Shown: piece after piece, positions 25,638-32,401 of the stretch
Layout: every line of letters starts with the position of its first letter
Position numbering within the stretch: position 1 is the stretch's first letter
Origin: Paenibacillus albidus
GTDB taxonomy: Bacteria; Bacillota; Bacilli; Paenibacillales; Paenibacillaceae
Direction: 5' to 3'
Assembly: GCF_014644435.1 (NCBI RefSeq)
Contig: NZ_BMKR01000008.1
Span: forward strand, 1-64,000
Length of the DNA stretch: 64,000 nucleotides
The notes under the pieces: model-generated
Told to the model about the DNA's origin: nothing
Databases searched by the model: none
What the model saw: the letters and a program-made list of their open reading frames with translations, nothing else
Made by a program: the position numbers and the translations under genes

Positions 25638-25656
25638 TTTAGTATGATATACTAAA
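25638..25656. promoter_or_regulatory. Perfect palindrome before the second small membrane-protein gene
   Basis: TTTAGTAT-GAT-ATACTAAA is an 8-bp perfect inverted repeat 40 bases before ATG 25696. It overlaps a possible -10 (TATGATAT) and could be an operator. No second copy was noticed in the prophage. Confidence 0.45.
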
Positions 25657-25695
25657 TCATGGTAATAACTATCCGTCTTTTAAAGGGGATTAAAT

Positions 25696-25896
25696 ATGAA
25701 TAACAAAAAGAAGGAAAATCAAAATATGAATAAATGGATTTCGATTATTTGTCTTATATTAATACCTCTCTCTGCTGGCATCGGAATTTTATTCGATATT
25801 AATCCAGATCCAATACAAACTCTCCTTATGACTTTAGGTTTTTTAAGCATATCTTGGATTAATTGGTCAAAGTATAAAGAGAAATCCAAGTTGTAA
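25696..25896 (+). CDS. Small two-helix membrane protein (66 aa), counter-oriented
   Basis: Reads MNNKKKENQNMNKWISI and has hydrophobic segments at about residues 14-32 and 42-55, ending in NWSKYKEKSKL. AAGGGG lies about 8 bases before the ATG. Topology and charge resemble the 59-residue protein upstream, though I see no clear sequence identity. Both are AT-rich and transcribed against the replication operon, consistent with expression in the lysogen. Function unknown. Confidence 0.6.
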   Translation: MNNKKKENQNMNKWISIICLILIPLSAGIGILFDINPDPIQTLLMTLGFLSISWINWSKYKEKSKL

Positions 25897-25944
25897 ATAC
25901 TTTTGCTTCACAGTATGCGTCTACCTTGCAGCACTCCAAGCAGC

Positions 25945-27294
25945 TCAAGAAGCATGCGCCCGTTCATAATTGACGAATTTATTAAACTGCTTGAGGAATA
26001 CAAGTTCCACGGTTCCTACCGGGCCATTACGCTGCTTGGAAATGATGATTTCGATGATGTTCTTCTTCTCGCTGTCCTGGTTGTAATAATCATCCCGGTA
26101 AAGGAAGGCCACTACATCCGCATCCTGTTCGATCGCTCCAGACTCGCGAAGGTCGCTCATCATTGGGCGCTTGTCCTGACGTTGCTCTACTGCCCGGCTG
26201 AGCTGGGAAAGTGCAATCACTGGCACATCCAGTTCGCGGGCAATCTGTTTAAGCGTCCGTGAAATCTCTGATATTTCCTGCTGACGGTTCTCGCCTCCTT
26301 TGCCCCGGCCTTGAATCAACTGCAGATAATCAATGACAATCAGTCCGAGACCCTGTTGTTTCTTCAACCGTCGGCAGCGTGTACGAATTTCCTGAACAGT
26401 GATTACGCCCGGATCGGCAATGAAGATATTAGCTTCTCCGAGAATGGAAGCAGCCCCGGCCATTTTGTCCCAATCATGGGCTTTCATTTCTCCGGTCCGC
26501 ATAGCACTGGCATCCAGATTAACTTCTGCGCTGACCATTCGCTGCACCAGCTGCGGCGCCGACATTTCAAGGCTGAACACCGCGACTGTTTCCTTGGTTT
26601 TGACTGCCACGTTCTGAGCGATGTTAAGCGCGAATGCCGTCTTGCCTACGGATGGGCGGGCAGCGACAATAATTAGGTCACCTTTATGCAGGCCAGCCAG
26701 CATGCCGTCTAAATCCGTGTACCCGGTGTAAAGCCCCGTTGTAATGCCATTCTTGACATTTTCGCAGCGTTGCTCAGTCGATTCGATTACGTTGAACAGC
26801 ACTTTCTTGATAGGCTGGAAATCATCATCCGATGAAGCCTGATCCGATAAAGCAGCCGAATCGTTCAGCATACTGTTAACAACCAGCCCGGCATCGTCAC
26901 TCTCATAAGCCAGTTCCATCTGCCGTTCTGCTGCATAAATAGCCTTGCGCAAAGTATGCTTGTCCTCAAGCACTCCGATATAAAAGCCGATCTCAGCTGC
27001 AGACGGCACCGCATGAGCCAGTTTTAGCAGATAACTTGTCCCGCCGATCTTCTCCAGCTGCTTCTTACTGTGCAGCACATTCGCAAGAGCCGGAAACTCT
27101 ATAGGATCATCAGCTCTGTGCAGGTCAAGAATAGCCTTGAATATTTGCTTATGTACCGGATTGAAAAATGCGTCCGGCTCCAGTGTAGCCGCAATTTCTA
27201 CGGCATCCCCTGTTTTGTCAATGAGGATGGCACCGAGAACTGTTGCCTCTGCGGCAGGGCTATTCGGTAGTTCGCGTAATTCCAAGTCTTGCAT
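25945..27294 (-). CDS. dnaB: Replicative DNA helicase, DnaB family
   Basis: A 449-residue hexameric helicase that unwinds DNA at the phage fork. The N-terminal domain (to about 150) begins with the usual 'LPNSPAAEATVLGAILID'. The RecA-like domain has Walker A 'ARPSVGKTAFALNIA' (about residue 205), Walker B 'LGLIVIDYLQLIQG' (about 310) and 'ALSQLSRAVEQR.DKRP.MSDLRESGAIEQDADV'. GGAAGGAG lies before ATG 27294. The two genes upstream are its likely loader and the initiator. It differs from the host copy expected elsewhere by location only. Confidence 0.95.
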   Translation of the reverse strand: MQDLELRELPNSPAAEATVLGAILIDKTGDAVEIAATLEPDAFFNPVHKQIFKAILDLHRADDPIEFPALANVLHSKKQLEKIGGTSYLLKLAHAVPSAAEIGFYIGVLEDKHTLRKAIYAAERQMELAYESDDAGLVVNSMLNDSAALSDQASSDDDFQPIKKVLFNVIESTEQRCENVKNGITTGLYTGYTDLDGMLAGLHKGDLIIVAARPSVGKTAFALNIAQNVAVKTKETVAVFSLEMSAPQLVQRMVSAEVNLDASAMRTGEMKAHDWDKMAGAASILGEANIFIADPGVITVQEIRTRCRRLKKQQGLGLIVIDYLQLIQGRGKGGENRQQEISEISRTLKQIARELDVPVIALSQLSRAVEQRQDKRPMMSDLRESGAIEQDADVVAFLYRDDYYNQDSEKKNIIEIIISKQRNGPVGTVELVFLKQFNKFVNYERAHAS

Positions 27295-27610
27295 AAAGTG
27301 ACTCCTTCCATCCGGCAGGCGGCAACGCCACGTCGGTGCGCTCTGCGTCTCTTTGGGCCAAGTATTCGGCCGTCTCTTTCTTCTGCTGCTCTATTTCCCG
27401 AAGGTCGCCCACCTTGCCGCGAATCTGGCTGATTTTTGGTGGGAAGGAATTGGTCTGAATGTGTTTGCGGACATTTTCAACGGCTACGTCAAAAGGGAAG
27501 TCCTTCAGGTGTTCGTAAAGCCGTGTGACCTCCTGGTCGCTGGTGTCGATCTGGTGCGAATATTCCTGTTTGAGCTTAATAAGCAAATCAATGACTTGTG
27601 CTCTTCTCAA
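27260..27610 (-). CDS. Helicase loader, SPP1 G39P-like
   Basis: About 116 residues. The helical first part 'RRAQVIDLLIKLKQEYSHQIDTSDQEVTRLYEHLKDFPFDVAVENVRKHI' is cut short here, but its pattern matches the N-terminal domain of G39P-type loaders that bring the helicase to the initiator. I prefer TTG 27610, with GGAGG nine bases upstream; ATG-type start at 27631 has no such site. It overlaps both the initiator gene and dnaB, implying coupled synthesis. Confidence 0.75.
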   Translation of the reverse strand: MRRAQVIDLLIKLKQEYSHQIDTSDQEVTRLYEHLKDFPFDVAVENVRKHIQTNSFPPKISQIRGKVGDLREIEQQKKETAEYLAQRDAERTDVALPPAGWKESLYARLGITRTTE

Positions 27611-28577
27611 GCTCTTCTGCCTCCCTTGCACGGCGCTGCAGGTCTTCGATTTCCTGCTGCTGCTTAGTTTTGCGCGGCGGCTCTGACTGGGTTATCTTTG
27701 CTTTGCGCTTGCCCTCAGGCTTGCCGCCTGCTTTGGTGTTTTTCCAGGCTTGTTCGATCCCATCGATGTAGTAAGCGAAACTTTTGGCTTGCTCAAAGTC
27801 TTCACCTTCCCGGCCCTGCTTCGCCTTATACATGGTTGCCATAGTTTGGATGGTAAAAGGGACTGGAATCCCTCCGGCGACCATCTGACCCATAGCTTGG
27901 CGTTCAGCAGCGGAAACGTGTATATCAAATTTTGAATGCATTTTGCAATAAGCGTCTAAGATGGCTAGCATGCCATCGGCTGGCGGGTTTTGGTTCAGAT
28001 CTTCTTCCCACCACTCTTTATCTAAATTAGTAGTAGTAATAGTAATAATATCTTTTGCATCGGACATTTTTGTCTGATCACTCGGTAAAATCGGTTCATG
28101 ATCGGACACTTTTGTCTGTTCACTCGCGTTCTGTTCGGACAAATATGTCTTATCACCGTTTCCATGATCGGACATAAATGTCTGTTCACTATTCGGGTGA
28201 TCGGACATATTTGTCTTATCATCAGACTGTGATCGGACATTTTTGTCTGATCTCTTTAATAGGTCTTTCTTGGAGTTTTTCACCTTTATGATCAACCCCC
28301 GGGGAGCGCGCTTCACCTGAATATAGTCATGCTCCTGCAGAGCATCGAGCCACCTACTGACGGTCTTGTCATTAACTCCGAATTGCTCTCCGATCTCCGA
28401 CAGCTTCATTGGCTTATTGCCGAGAACAATCCCCCAGACAGTTCCATCCTCTTCGACTTCCTTAGTCGTGGAGCTGATGCACCACGCAAAAAGCCATATC
28501 GCCGAAGTTATGTTTTTATAATGTTTTGGCTCGAATAACCCGGAGTACATCGGAAAGGGGTAACTGCCATTGGGCAT
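27588..28577 (-). CDS. Phage replisome organiser / initiator with embedded iterons
   Basis: A 329-residue protein. The N-terminal winged-helix part (to about 100) has 'PMKLSEIGEQFGVNDKTVSRWLDALQEHDYI', typical of phage replication initiators with a DnaD-like or replisome-organiser N-domain. Residues 105-175 are a low-complexity repeat of S, D, Q, K and T that reflects six DNA iterons in the gene. The C-terminal part (200-300) is helical, ending in a Lys/Glu-rich tail. Order initiator, loader, helicase is the normal replication module. GAGGTG lies before ATG 28577. Confidence 0.8.
   Translation of the reverse strand: MPNGSYPFPMYSGLFEPKHYKNITSAIWLFAWCISSTTKEVEEDGTVWGIVLGNKPMKLSEIGEQFGVNDKTVSRWLDALQEHDYIQVKRAPRGLIIKVKNSKKDLLKRSDKNVRSQSDDKTNMSDHPNSEQTFMSDHGNGDKTYLSEQNASEQTKVSDHEPILPSDQTKMSDAKDIITITTTNLDKEWWEEDLNQNPPADGMLAILDAYCKMHSKFDIHVSAAERQAMGQMVAGGIPVPFTIQTMATMYKAKQGREGEDFEQAKSFAYYIDGIEQAWKNTKAGGKPEGKRKAKITQSEPPRKTKQQQEIEDLQRRAREAEELEKSTSH
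28061..28249. repeat. Six iterons inside the initiator gene: probable phage replication origin
   Basis: The sixteen-base motif CGGACA-N4-TGTCTg starts at 28061, 28103, 28136, 28169, 28202 and 28234. Each copy is a GACA-N4-TGTC inverted repeat, most with GATC next to it. Four spacings are 32-33 bp (three helix turns) and one is 42. The copy at 28234 lies in another reading phase from the rest, so the repeat is kept at DNA rather than protein level. Origins inside the initiator gene are known from lambda and many Firmicute phages. Confidence 0.75.
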
Positions 28578-28601
28578 AATCTCACCTCTGCTGTCATTTC
28601 A

Positions 28602-28784
28602 TCATTTTCCCTTTTTAGCCGGGAGCCGTTTTACTATCTCCGTAACATCTGTACGGAGAATGAACGCTGTTTGCCCATCATCCTGCCGCAACCTTGCCCA
28701 AAGCCGAGCGATACCCCATACCTCCATGACTTCCCCGGACAGGCCGGAGCTTGTCCGAACAACGTCACCCTTGAGAACAAGCAT
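28602..28784 (-). CDS. Small beta-rich phage protein (60 aa)
   Basis: Reads MLVLKGDVVRTSSGLSGEVM and has the strand pattern of a small SH3-like barrel ('GDVVRTSSGLSGEVMEVWGIARLWARLR'), with a basic end. GAGGGC lies close to ATG 28784. It sits directly before the initiator gene. Function unknown. Confidence 0.55.
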   Translation of the reverse strand: MLVLKGDVVRTSSGLSGEVMEVWGIARLWARLRQDDGQTAFILRTDVTEIVKRLPAKKGK

Positions 28785-28796
28785 TGCCCTCGCCCC

Positions 28797-29099
28797 CTAT
28801 TCGGCGTAACGAAGCCGTAGCGCTTTTAATGCTATCTCAGTGTTGTAATCGTCCAGACGGTCCGCATCGGACATATCGACTTTGTTATGACCATTGAAAA
28901 GATGAAGTGCAAGACTAAGCATGAATGTCTCCGATGGGCTCCAACCTTTTGAAGCTTTAATCAGTGCATCGGTGTGAACGGTAAGTTCTTCAAAGTCCAC
29001 AAAATCTGGTTTCAGATAATTTTGAAGCTTGTTATGATTCAAAAAAATGTACAGCAGCCCTTTCCAATAACGGTCTTGCATCAAATGACTTGGGATCAT
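28797..29099 (-). CDS. Phage hypothetical protein, 100 aa
   Basis: Contains 'GWSPSETFMLSLALHLFNGHNKVDMSDADRLDDYNTEIALKAL', a helical C-terminal half seen in many early-region phage proteins without known role. AAGGGG lies nine bases before ATG 29099. Part of the early leftward operon. Confidence 0.6.
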   Translation of the reverse strand: MIPSHLMQDRYWKGLLYIFLNHNKLQNYLKPDFVDFEELTVHTDALIKASKGWSPSETFMLSLALHLFNGHNKVDMSDADRLDDYNTEIALKALRLRYAE

Positions 29100-29176
29100 G
29101 TCGTTGTACCCCTTTCAATTGGAATTATGCGGATATCCGCGACCATCCCGGCTTGCTTAATGCCGGTAGGTTTCAG
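29096..29176 (-). CDS. Possible 26-residue protein with CTG start, AbrB-N-terminus-like
   Basis: GGAGGG lies seven bases before CTG 29176, and the frame (M)KPTGIKQAGMVADIRIIPIE... ends at a TGA overlapping the next ATG. The 'KPTGI......RIIPIE' pattern recalls the beginning of AbrB-like DNA-binding domains. A CTG start and tiny size make it doubtful; it fills an otherwise gene-free gap of 106 bases. Confidence 0.3.
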   Translation of the reverse strand: MKPTGIKQAGMVADIRIIPIERGTTT

Positions 29177-29205
29177 CTGGTGTCCCTCCAGCCATCGTCA
29201 GGCGG

Positions 29206-29367
29206 CTATTGTATTTTTGCCAAAGCAGACTGCGCAGCCGCAAGCAAAACCTTGCAGTCTTCTGCGGCTTCCTCGCCTGCCCAATCAGATATATTGCTTT
29301 TCAGTTCCTCTATCCGGCGTTCCAACGCAAACTGGATTGCTAATATTTCCCCACCAGTAAACTTCAT
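29206..29367 (-). CDS. Small helical phage protein (53 aa)
   Basis: Reads MKFTGGEILAIQFALERRIE and is helical and acidic, with one cysteine. AAGGAGGGG lies five bases before ATG 29367. It overlaps the preceding gene by four bases, as expected in a compact operon. No family recognised. Confidence 0.6.
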   Translation of the reverse strand: MKFTGGEILAIQFALERRIEELKSNISDWAGEEAAEDCKVLLAAAQSALAKIQ

Positions 29368-29633
29368 GCTGTCCCCTCCTTGCGTTCGGGACGTTCCAAG
29401 GTTAAAATGGACAAAACGAGGCTCTTAAGACGGGTTCTCAACTGCGACTGCCCTGACCGGCGGTCGTTTTTCATTTCAGCTTCTGCTATCCGAATCATGT
29501 TGTTCAGGTACCCTTCTGCAAAATTCTGTTCCCCCGGCAGCATAGCTTCGGGGTTCTGGAGTATCACCTGAAGATTATGCCGTGCAGCCTCACCAACCCG
29601 CCGTGCTTCTGCGACCAATTCACTTCTTTCCAT
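29364..29633 (-). CDS. Phage hypothetical protein, 89 aa
   Basis: Mostly helical, mixed charge ('ELVAEARRVGEAARHNLQVIL'), with a basic middle segment 'KNDRRSGQSQLRTRLKSL' that could bind nucleic acid. GAGGGA precedes ATG 29633. No family recognised. Confidence 0.55.
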   Translation of the reverse strand: MERSELVAEARRVGEAARHNLQVILQNPEAMLPGEQNFAEGYLNNMIRIAEAEMKNDRRSGQSQLRTRLKSLVLSILTLERPERKEGTA

Positions 29634-29642
29634 TCCGTTCCC

Positions 29643-30158
29643 TCATTTCACGTAATTTTTTGCTCTCAATTCGGCCCTGTGCTCTTTCCACGTTCCAAGC
29701 CAGCTAAATGAATACTCCTTACAAATCGCTGCAGCCAAGTGTGTCAATGCCGTGATCGCTTCCACCGTTTCCATAAGCAGCCGTTTGATCTGCTGCCGCT
29801 CAGTTTCGTTGATCTGCGCATTTGTCTTGGTAATTGCAGCTTGTTTAGAAGCATCAAGAACTTCCTGCATTTCCTCTATAGTTTTGAATAAGACGCTTGC
29901 TCTATGTAGGTCTACGTTGTCCAGCCAGGGGGTAAAAGCCCCCCCGGTCACCTCAGCTGCCGCCGCGAGGAAAAGCTGTCCATCGTCATAATGCTCTGCG
30001 GCGGCTCTCATAACCGGATCGGTTGCCTTTCTGCTGCCCTTAATAATCTTCCCAACCTGCGAACCGTCCACATTGGCGATTCTGCCAGCTTGGGCCAGTG
30101 TATGGCCCTGCCGCTGCATTACATCCTGTAGAGCTGAAGAAAAATGTCCAATTGTCAA
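29643..30158 (-). CDS. Helix-turn-helix phage regulator, 171 aa
   Basis: The N-terminal 60 residues form an XRE-like helix-turn-helix ('HTLAQAGRIANVDGSQVGKIIKGSRKA'), followed by a helical C-terminal region ('ERQQIKRLLMETVEAITALTHLAAAI'). Start is TTG 30158, after GGGTGG. It is an early gene just behind the Cro-like and excisionase-like genes, suggesting a control role in the early operon. Confidence 0.65.
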   Translation of the reverse strand: MTIGHFSSALQDVMQRQGHTLAQAGRIANVDGSQVGKIIKGSRKATDPVMRAAAEHYDDGQLFLAAAAEVTGGAFTPWLDNVDLHRASVLFKTIEEMQEVLDASKQAAITKTNAQINETERQQIKRLLMETVEAITALTHLAAAICKEYSFSWLGTWKEHRAELRAKNYVK

Positions 30159-30256
30159 CTTGATTCCACCCTTTTAGTCCAAGTTATGGGGATGCATTTG
30201 GACAGAGGCGTGATGTATGATTAATTCAAGCAATTCCCCTTGCCCACCATTCCAGG

Positions 30257-30282
30257 CCGCCGCATTGCACGGCGGTTTTTTT
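30257..30282 (+). terminator. Orphan rightward intrinsic terminator
   Basis: CCGCCG-CATTGCA-CGGCGG followed by seven T residues is a textbook terminator on the plus strand. No plus-strand gene lies to its left for kilobases; both neighbours read leftward. It may end an unannotated rightward RNA or protect the early operon from opposing transcription. Confidence 0.7.
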
Positions 30283-30283
30283 A

Positions 30284-30583
30284 TTAAAATCTTTCAGTTT
30301 TCAGCCATTGATACAGATCAGATTTAAGAACGGTAACAGCTTCACCCTTTTGACGGTTGCAATTCAAGTGAGGGAATGTCGGATGCTTAGTAAGCTCATT
30401 CACCTTCGGAGGGCTGAAACCAAGAAGTTTCTGTATATGAGCTGGCCGAAGCACTTCAGGATATTCTCCATTCAGGCGAAGCTCTGCGAGTTGCCGTTCC
30501 AGTTTTTCGTTCTGTTCTGCCAAATCAGCAGCCAGACGAAGGGCTTCAGCGAAAGTTGACGGTGTCTTTATTGCCTTTGCCAT
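30284..30583 (-). CDS. Excisionase-/MerR-like DNA-binding protein, 99 aa
   Basis: A helical N-terminal half (coiled, residues 10-40) is followed by 'LRPAHIQKLLGFSPPKVNELTKHPTFPHLN.NRQKGEAVTVLKSDLYQWL', the winged-helix pattern of excisionase-type and phage AlpA-like proteins. GAGGTGG lies before ATG 30583. Second gene of the leftward early operon after the Cro-like gene. Confidence 0.65.
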   Translation of the reverse strand: MAKAIKTPSTFAEALRLAADLAEQNEKLERQLAELRLNGEYPEVLRPAHIQKLLGFSPPKVNELTKHPTFPHLNCNRQKGEAVTVLKSDLYQWLKTERF

Positions 30584-30585
30584 AC

Positions 30586-30837
30586 TTAAACCACCTCTTT
30601 GGTAGCAGATTGTTCATCTAAAAAACACGTTTCGTGCGGTTCCTGATCAAAAAAAATCGATTGTACCGATTGTTTAAAATGCGCAGCAACCTTAACTTTA
30701 ATTTCATCTTTTGGAACCCTTTGTGCGTTCTCATACATTTGGAGGGCACTAATACTTATGCCAATTGCTTTTGCAGTTACTTCTCTAGAGGCTTCACCAC
30801 GTAATTGAATCAATCTCTTTGCAATTAATTCTTTCAT
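30586..30837 (-). CDS. Cro-like XRE repressor
   Basis: About 83 residues with one XRE helix-turn-helix ('TAKAIGISISALQMYENAQRVPKDEIKVKVAAHF'). It faces the CI-like gene across an operator region, the usual cro position. ATG 30837 follows AGGTGGTGTGGAAAG. One operator-like copy (30624-30638) lies inside its own 3' end. Confidence 0.8.
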   Translation of the reverse strand: MKELIAKRLIQLRGEASREVTAKAIGISISALQMYENAQRVPKDEIKVKVAAHFKQSVQSIFFDQEPHETCFLDEQSATKEVV

Positions 30838-30864
30838 TTTCTTTCCACACCACCTCTCATAAAA

Positions 30865-30959
30865 ACCACGTTTCGTGTTGTTGAAATAAATATACACCGC
30901 ACGTTTCGTGTTGTCAACACGTTTTGTGTTCTTTATTAAAAAATAACACGTTATGTGTT
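30865..30959. promoter_or_regulatory. Immunity operators: four copies of a 15-bp palindrome (a fifth at 30624-30638)
   Basis: Copies of aACACG-TTT-CGTGTt are at 30865-30879, 30898-30912, 30916-30930 and 30945-30959 between the cro-like and cI-like genes, with another at 30624-30638 in the cro-like gene. Centre-to-centre steps are 33, 18 and 29 bases. Divergent promoters must overlap them; the rightward one may use TATTGTATAA just past the last copy. Confidence 0.85.
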
Positions 30960-30979
30960 ATTGTATAAACGGGTGATGA

Positions 30980-31381
30980 ATGATGGCGACATTTGGTCAA
31001 AGATTACGTAAAATTCGTACGGATAATAACCTTACTCAAAAAGACTTTGGAATCTTGTTTAAATTGAGCGAGAGTGCAATTGGTATGTATGAACGGGACG
31101 AAAGAGAGCCTCCTTTTAAATTCGCAAATGACATTGCGGATCACTTCGATGTCGATACCGACTATCTTTTTGGCCGTACAGATATCCCTAAGTCAAGGAT
31201 TGTGAATTCTAAAGATCAAACTGAATTCGAAGCGTTTATTAACAATCCAGAACATGGTATTTTCTTCAGAGACTATCTATCTGCACCCGAAGAACGCCGT
31301 GAAGAAATGCGAGAGATTTTCAAAATACTGCAAGAGAAGGAAAAGGGTCGGAAGCCTGGGGATATCCAAGGCGAGAGTTGA
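30980..31381 (+). CDS. CI-like XRE repressor
   Basis: A 133-residue protein with N-terminal XRE helix-turn-helix ('NNLTQKDFGILFKLSESAIGMYERDEREPPF', residues 16-46) and 'YLFGRTD' just after, typical of Firmicute prophage repressors. The C-terminal part is short and charged, without a LexA-like protease domain, so it cannot cleave itself. The ImmA-like protease gene downstream fits the alternative route known from ICEBs1 and phi105, in which the protease removes the repressor. Confidence 0.88.
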   Translation: MMATFGQRLRKIRTDNNLTQKDFGILFKLSESAIGMYERDEREPPFKFANDIADHFDVDTDYLFGRTDIPKSRIVNSKDQTEFEAFINNPEHGIFFRDYLSAPEERREEMREIFKILQEKEKGRKPGDIQGES

Positions 31382-31393
31382 TAGAATACTTTT

Positions 31394-31415
31394 AGCCAGA
31401 AATGGCTTTTCTTTT
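31394..31415 (+). terminator. Weak hairpin with T-run after the repressor gene
   Basis: AGCCA-GAAA-TGGCT followed by TTTCTTTTT. The five-pair stem is weak, so probably only part of the transcripts stop before the ImmA-like gene. Confidence 0.4.
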
Positions 31416-31458
31416 TAACCAAAATAAGAACATATGATCCCATTTAGAGGTGAACAAC

Positions 31459-32337
31459 ATGATTATGAATTATAAGACCCCCCCACTCGAACAAAAGATA
31501 AATGAATTGTACAAAATGCATAAGATCATCAAACCTACGCATTTATCTGTTGAATCTTTGGCTGAAAAATTCAATGTATGGGTCCATTATCATAATAAAA
31601 AAAGCAAGGGAATTGAAGTTTCCCCAGGCGTGTATACCATATTCCTAGATAACCGCCTTGCAGAAGACCAACAGCGTCTAGAATTCCTTCATGAACTATG
31701 CCATATGCTCCGACATGCGGGAAATCAGACAATAATGCCCGAGCTATTCACCAAAGCTCAGGAGACTGAAGCAGACCGTTTTGTTTTCTACGCCGCCATC
31801 CCCTTCTTTATGCTTGAAAAGTTAAGTTTGTCATCAGTGAAGAGTGAAGCGATAGGATACATATCGCGGGAGTTCAATGTCCCGCTAAATTTTGCCAAAA
31901 AAAGATATGAACAAATTGAAGATCGTATAAGGCAAGGTGAATTTTTATCCGCCATTGAATCAGCTACTGCCACTCGTGAAATCATTCGTGATTCTTCAGA
32001 AAGTTACACCGCGAATCGCACCAACATATTTATTCGTGCTTATTACAATTGGGATGGCGATTACTCCCGGCCGGATACCCTGATAATCGAACAACCCGAA
32101 GGCTTTGACTGGGACAACCAGTTAGAAATTGACGTTGATGGAAATTACGAAAGCTGCGATATGCCCTCTTATATATCCCATGATTCAGCAACTATACTTT
32201 CAGGGGATCTCTCTATCCCGCCGGATCGCAAGGGATTTGTTACCATAAACTTATCACGCGTAGCATGGCGGCACGGCAAACTGTCAACACGGCTATATTT
32301 ATCAATGGAGGCAATAGACGATGCTTTGAACTTCTGA
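31459..32337 (+). CDS. ImmA/IrrE-family metallopeptidase
   Basis: A 292-residue protein. The zinc-protease signature HELCHMLRH lies at about residue 78, with the third ligand in 'QETEADRFVFYAAIPFFML' (about 105). The C-terminal half (from about 170) is an extra domain rich in beta segments and aromatic residues, longer than in ImmA of ICEBs1. By analogy it would cleave the CI-like repressor encoded just upstream and trigger induction. AGAGGTGA lies five bases before ATG 31459. Confidence 0.85.
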   Translation: MIMNYKTPPLEQKINELYKMHKIIKPTHLSVESLAEKFNVWVHYHNKKSKGIEVSPGVYTIFLDNRLAEDQQRLEFLHELCHMLRHAGNQTIMPELFTKAQETEADRFVFYAAIPFFMLEKLSLSSVKSEAIGYISREFNVPLNFAKKRYEQIEDRIRQGEFLSAIESATATREIIRDSSESYTANRTNIFIRAYYNWDGDYSRPDTLIIEQPEGFDWDNQLEIDVDGNYESCDMPSYISHDSATILSGDLSIPPDRKGFVTINLSRVAWRHGKLSTRLYLSMEAIDDALNF

Positions 32338-32401
32338 AATCTTGAGGGGAGTGATGCAAATAAACTACTATACTGATGATTAAATTTCTAAGGAGGAAGT
32401 T

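Noticed and set aside
28061-28249. Regularly spaced repeats as a CRISPR array
   Set aside because: The units are only about 16 bases, lie inside a coding sequence and are palindromic iterons; spacers are too short and no cas gene is near.
30980-32337. Arbitrium-type (AimR/AimP) lysis-lysogeny control
   Set aside because: No TPR-type receptor or small secreted peptide gene is seen; the module is a CI/Cro pair with an ImmA-like protease.
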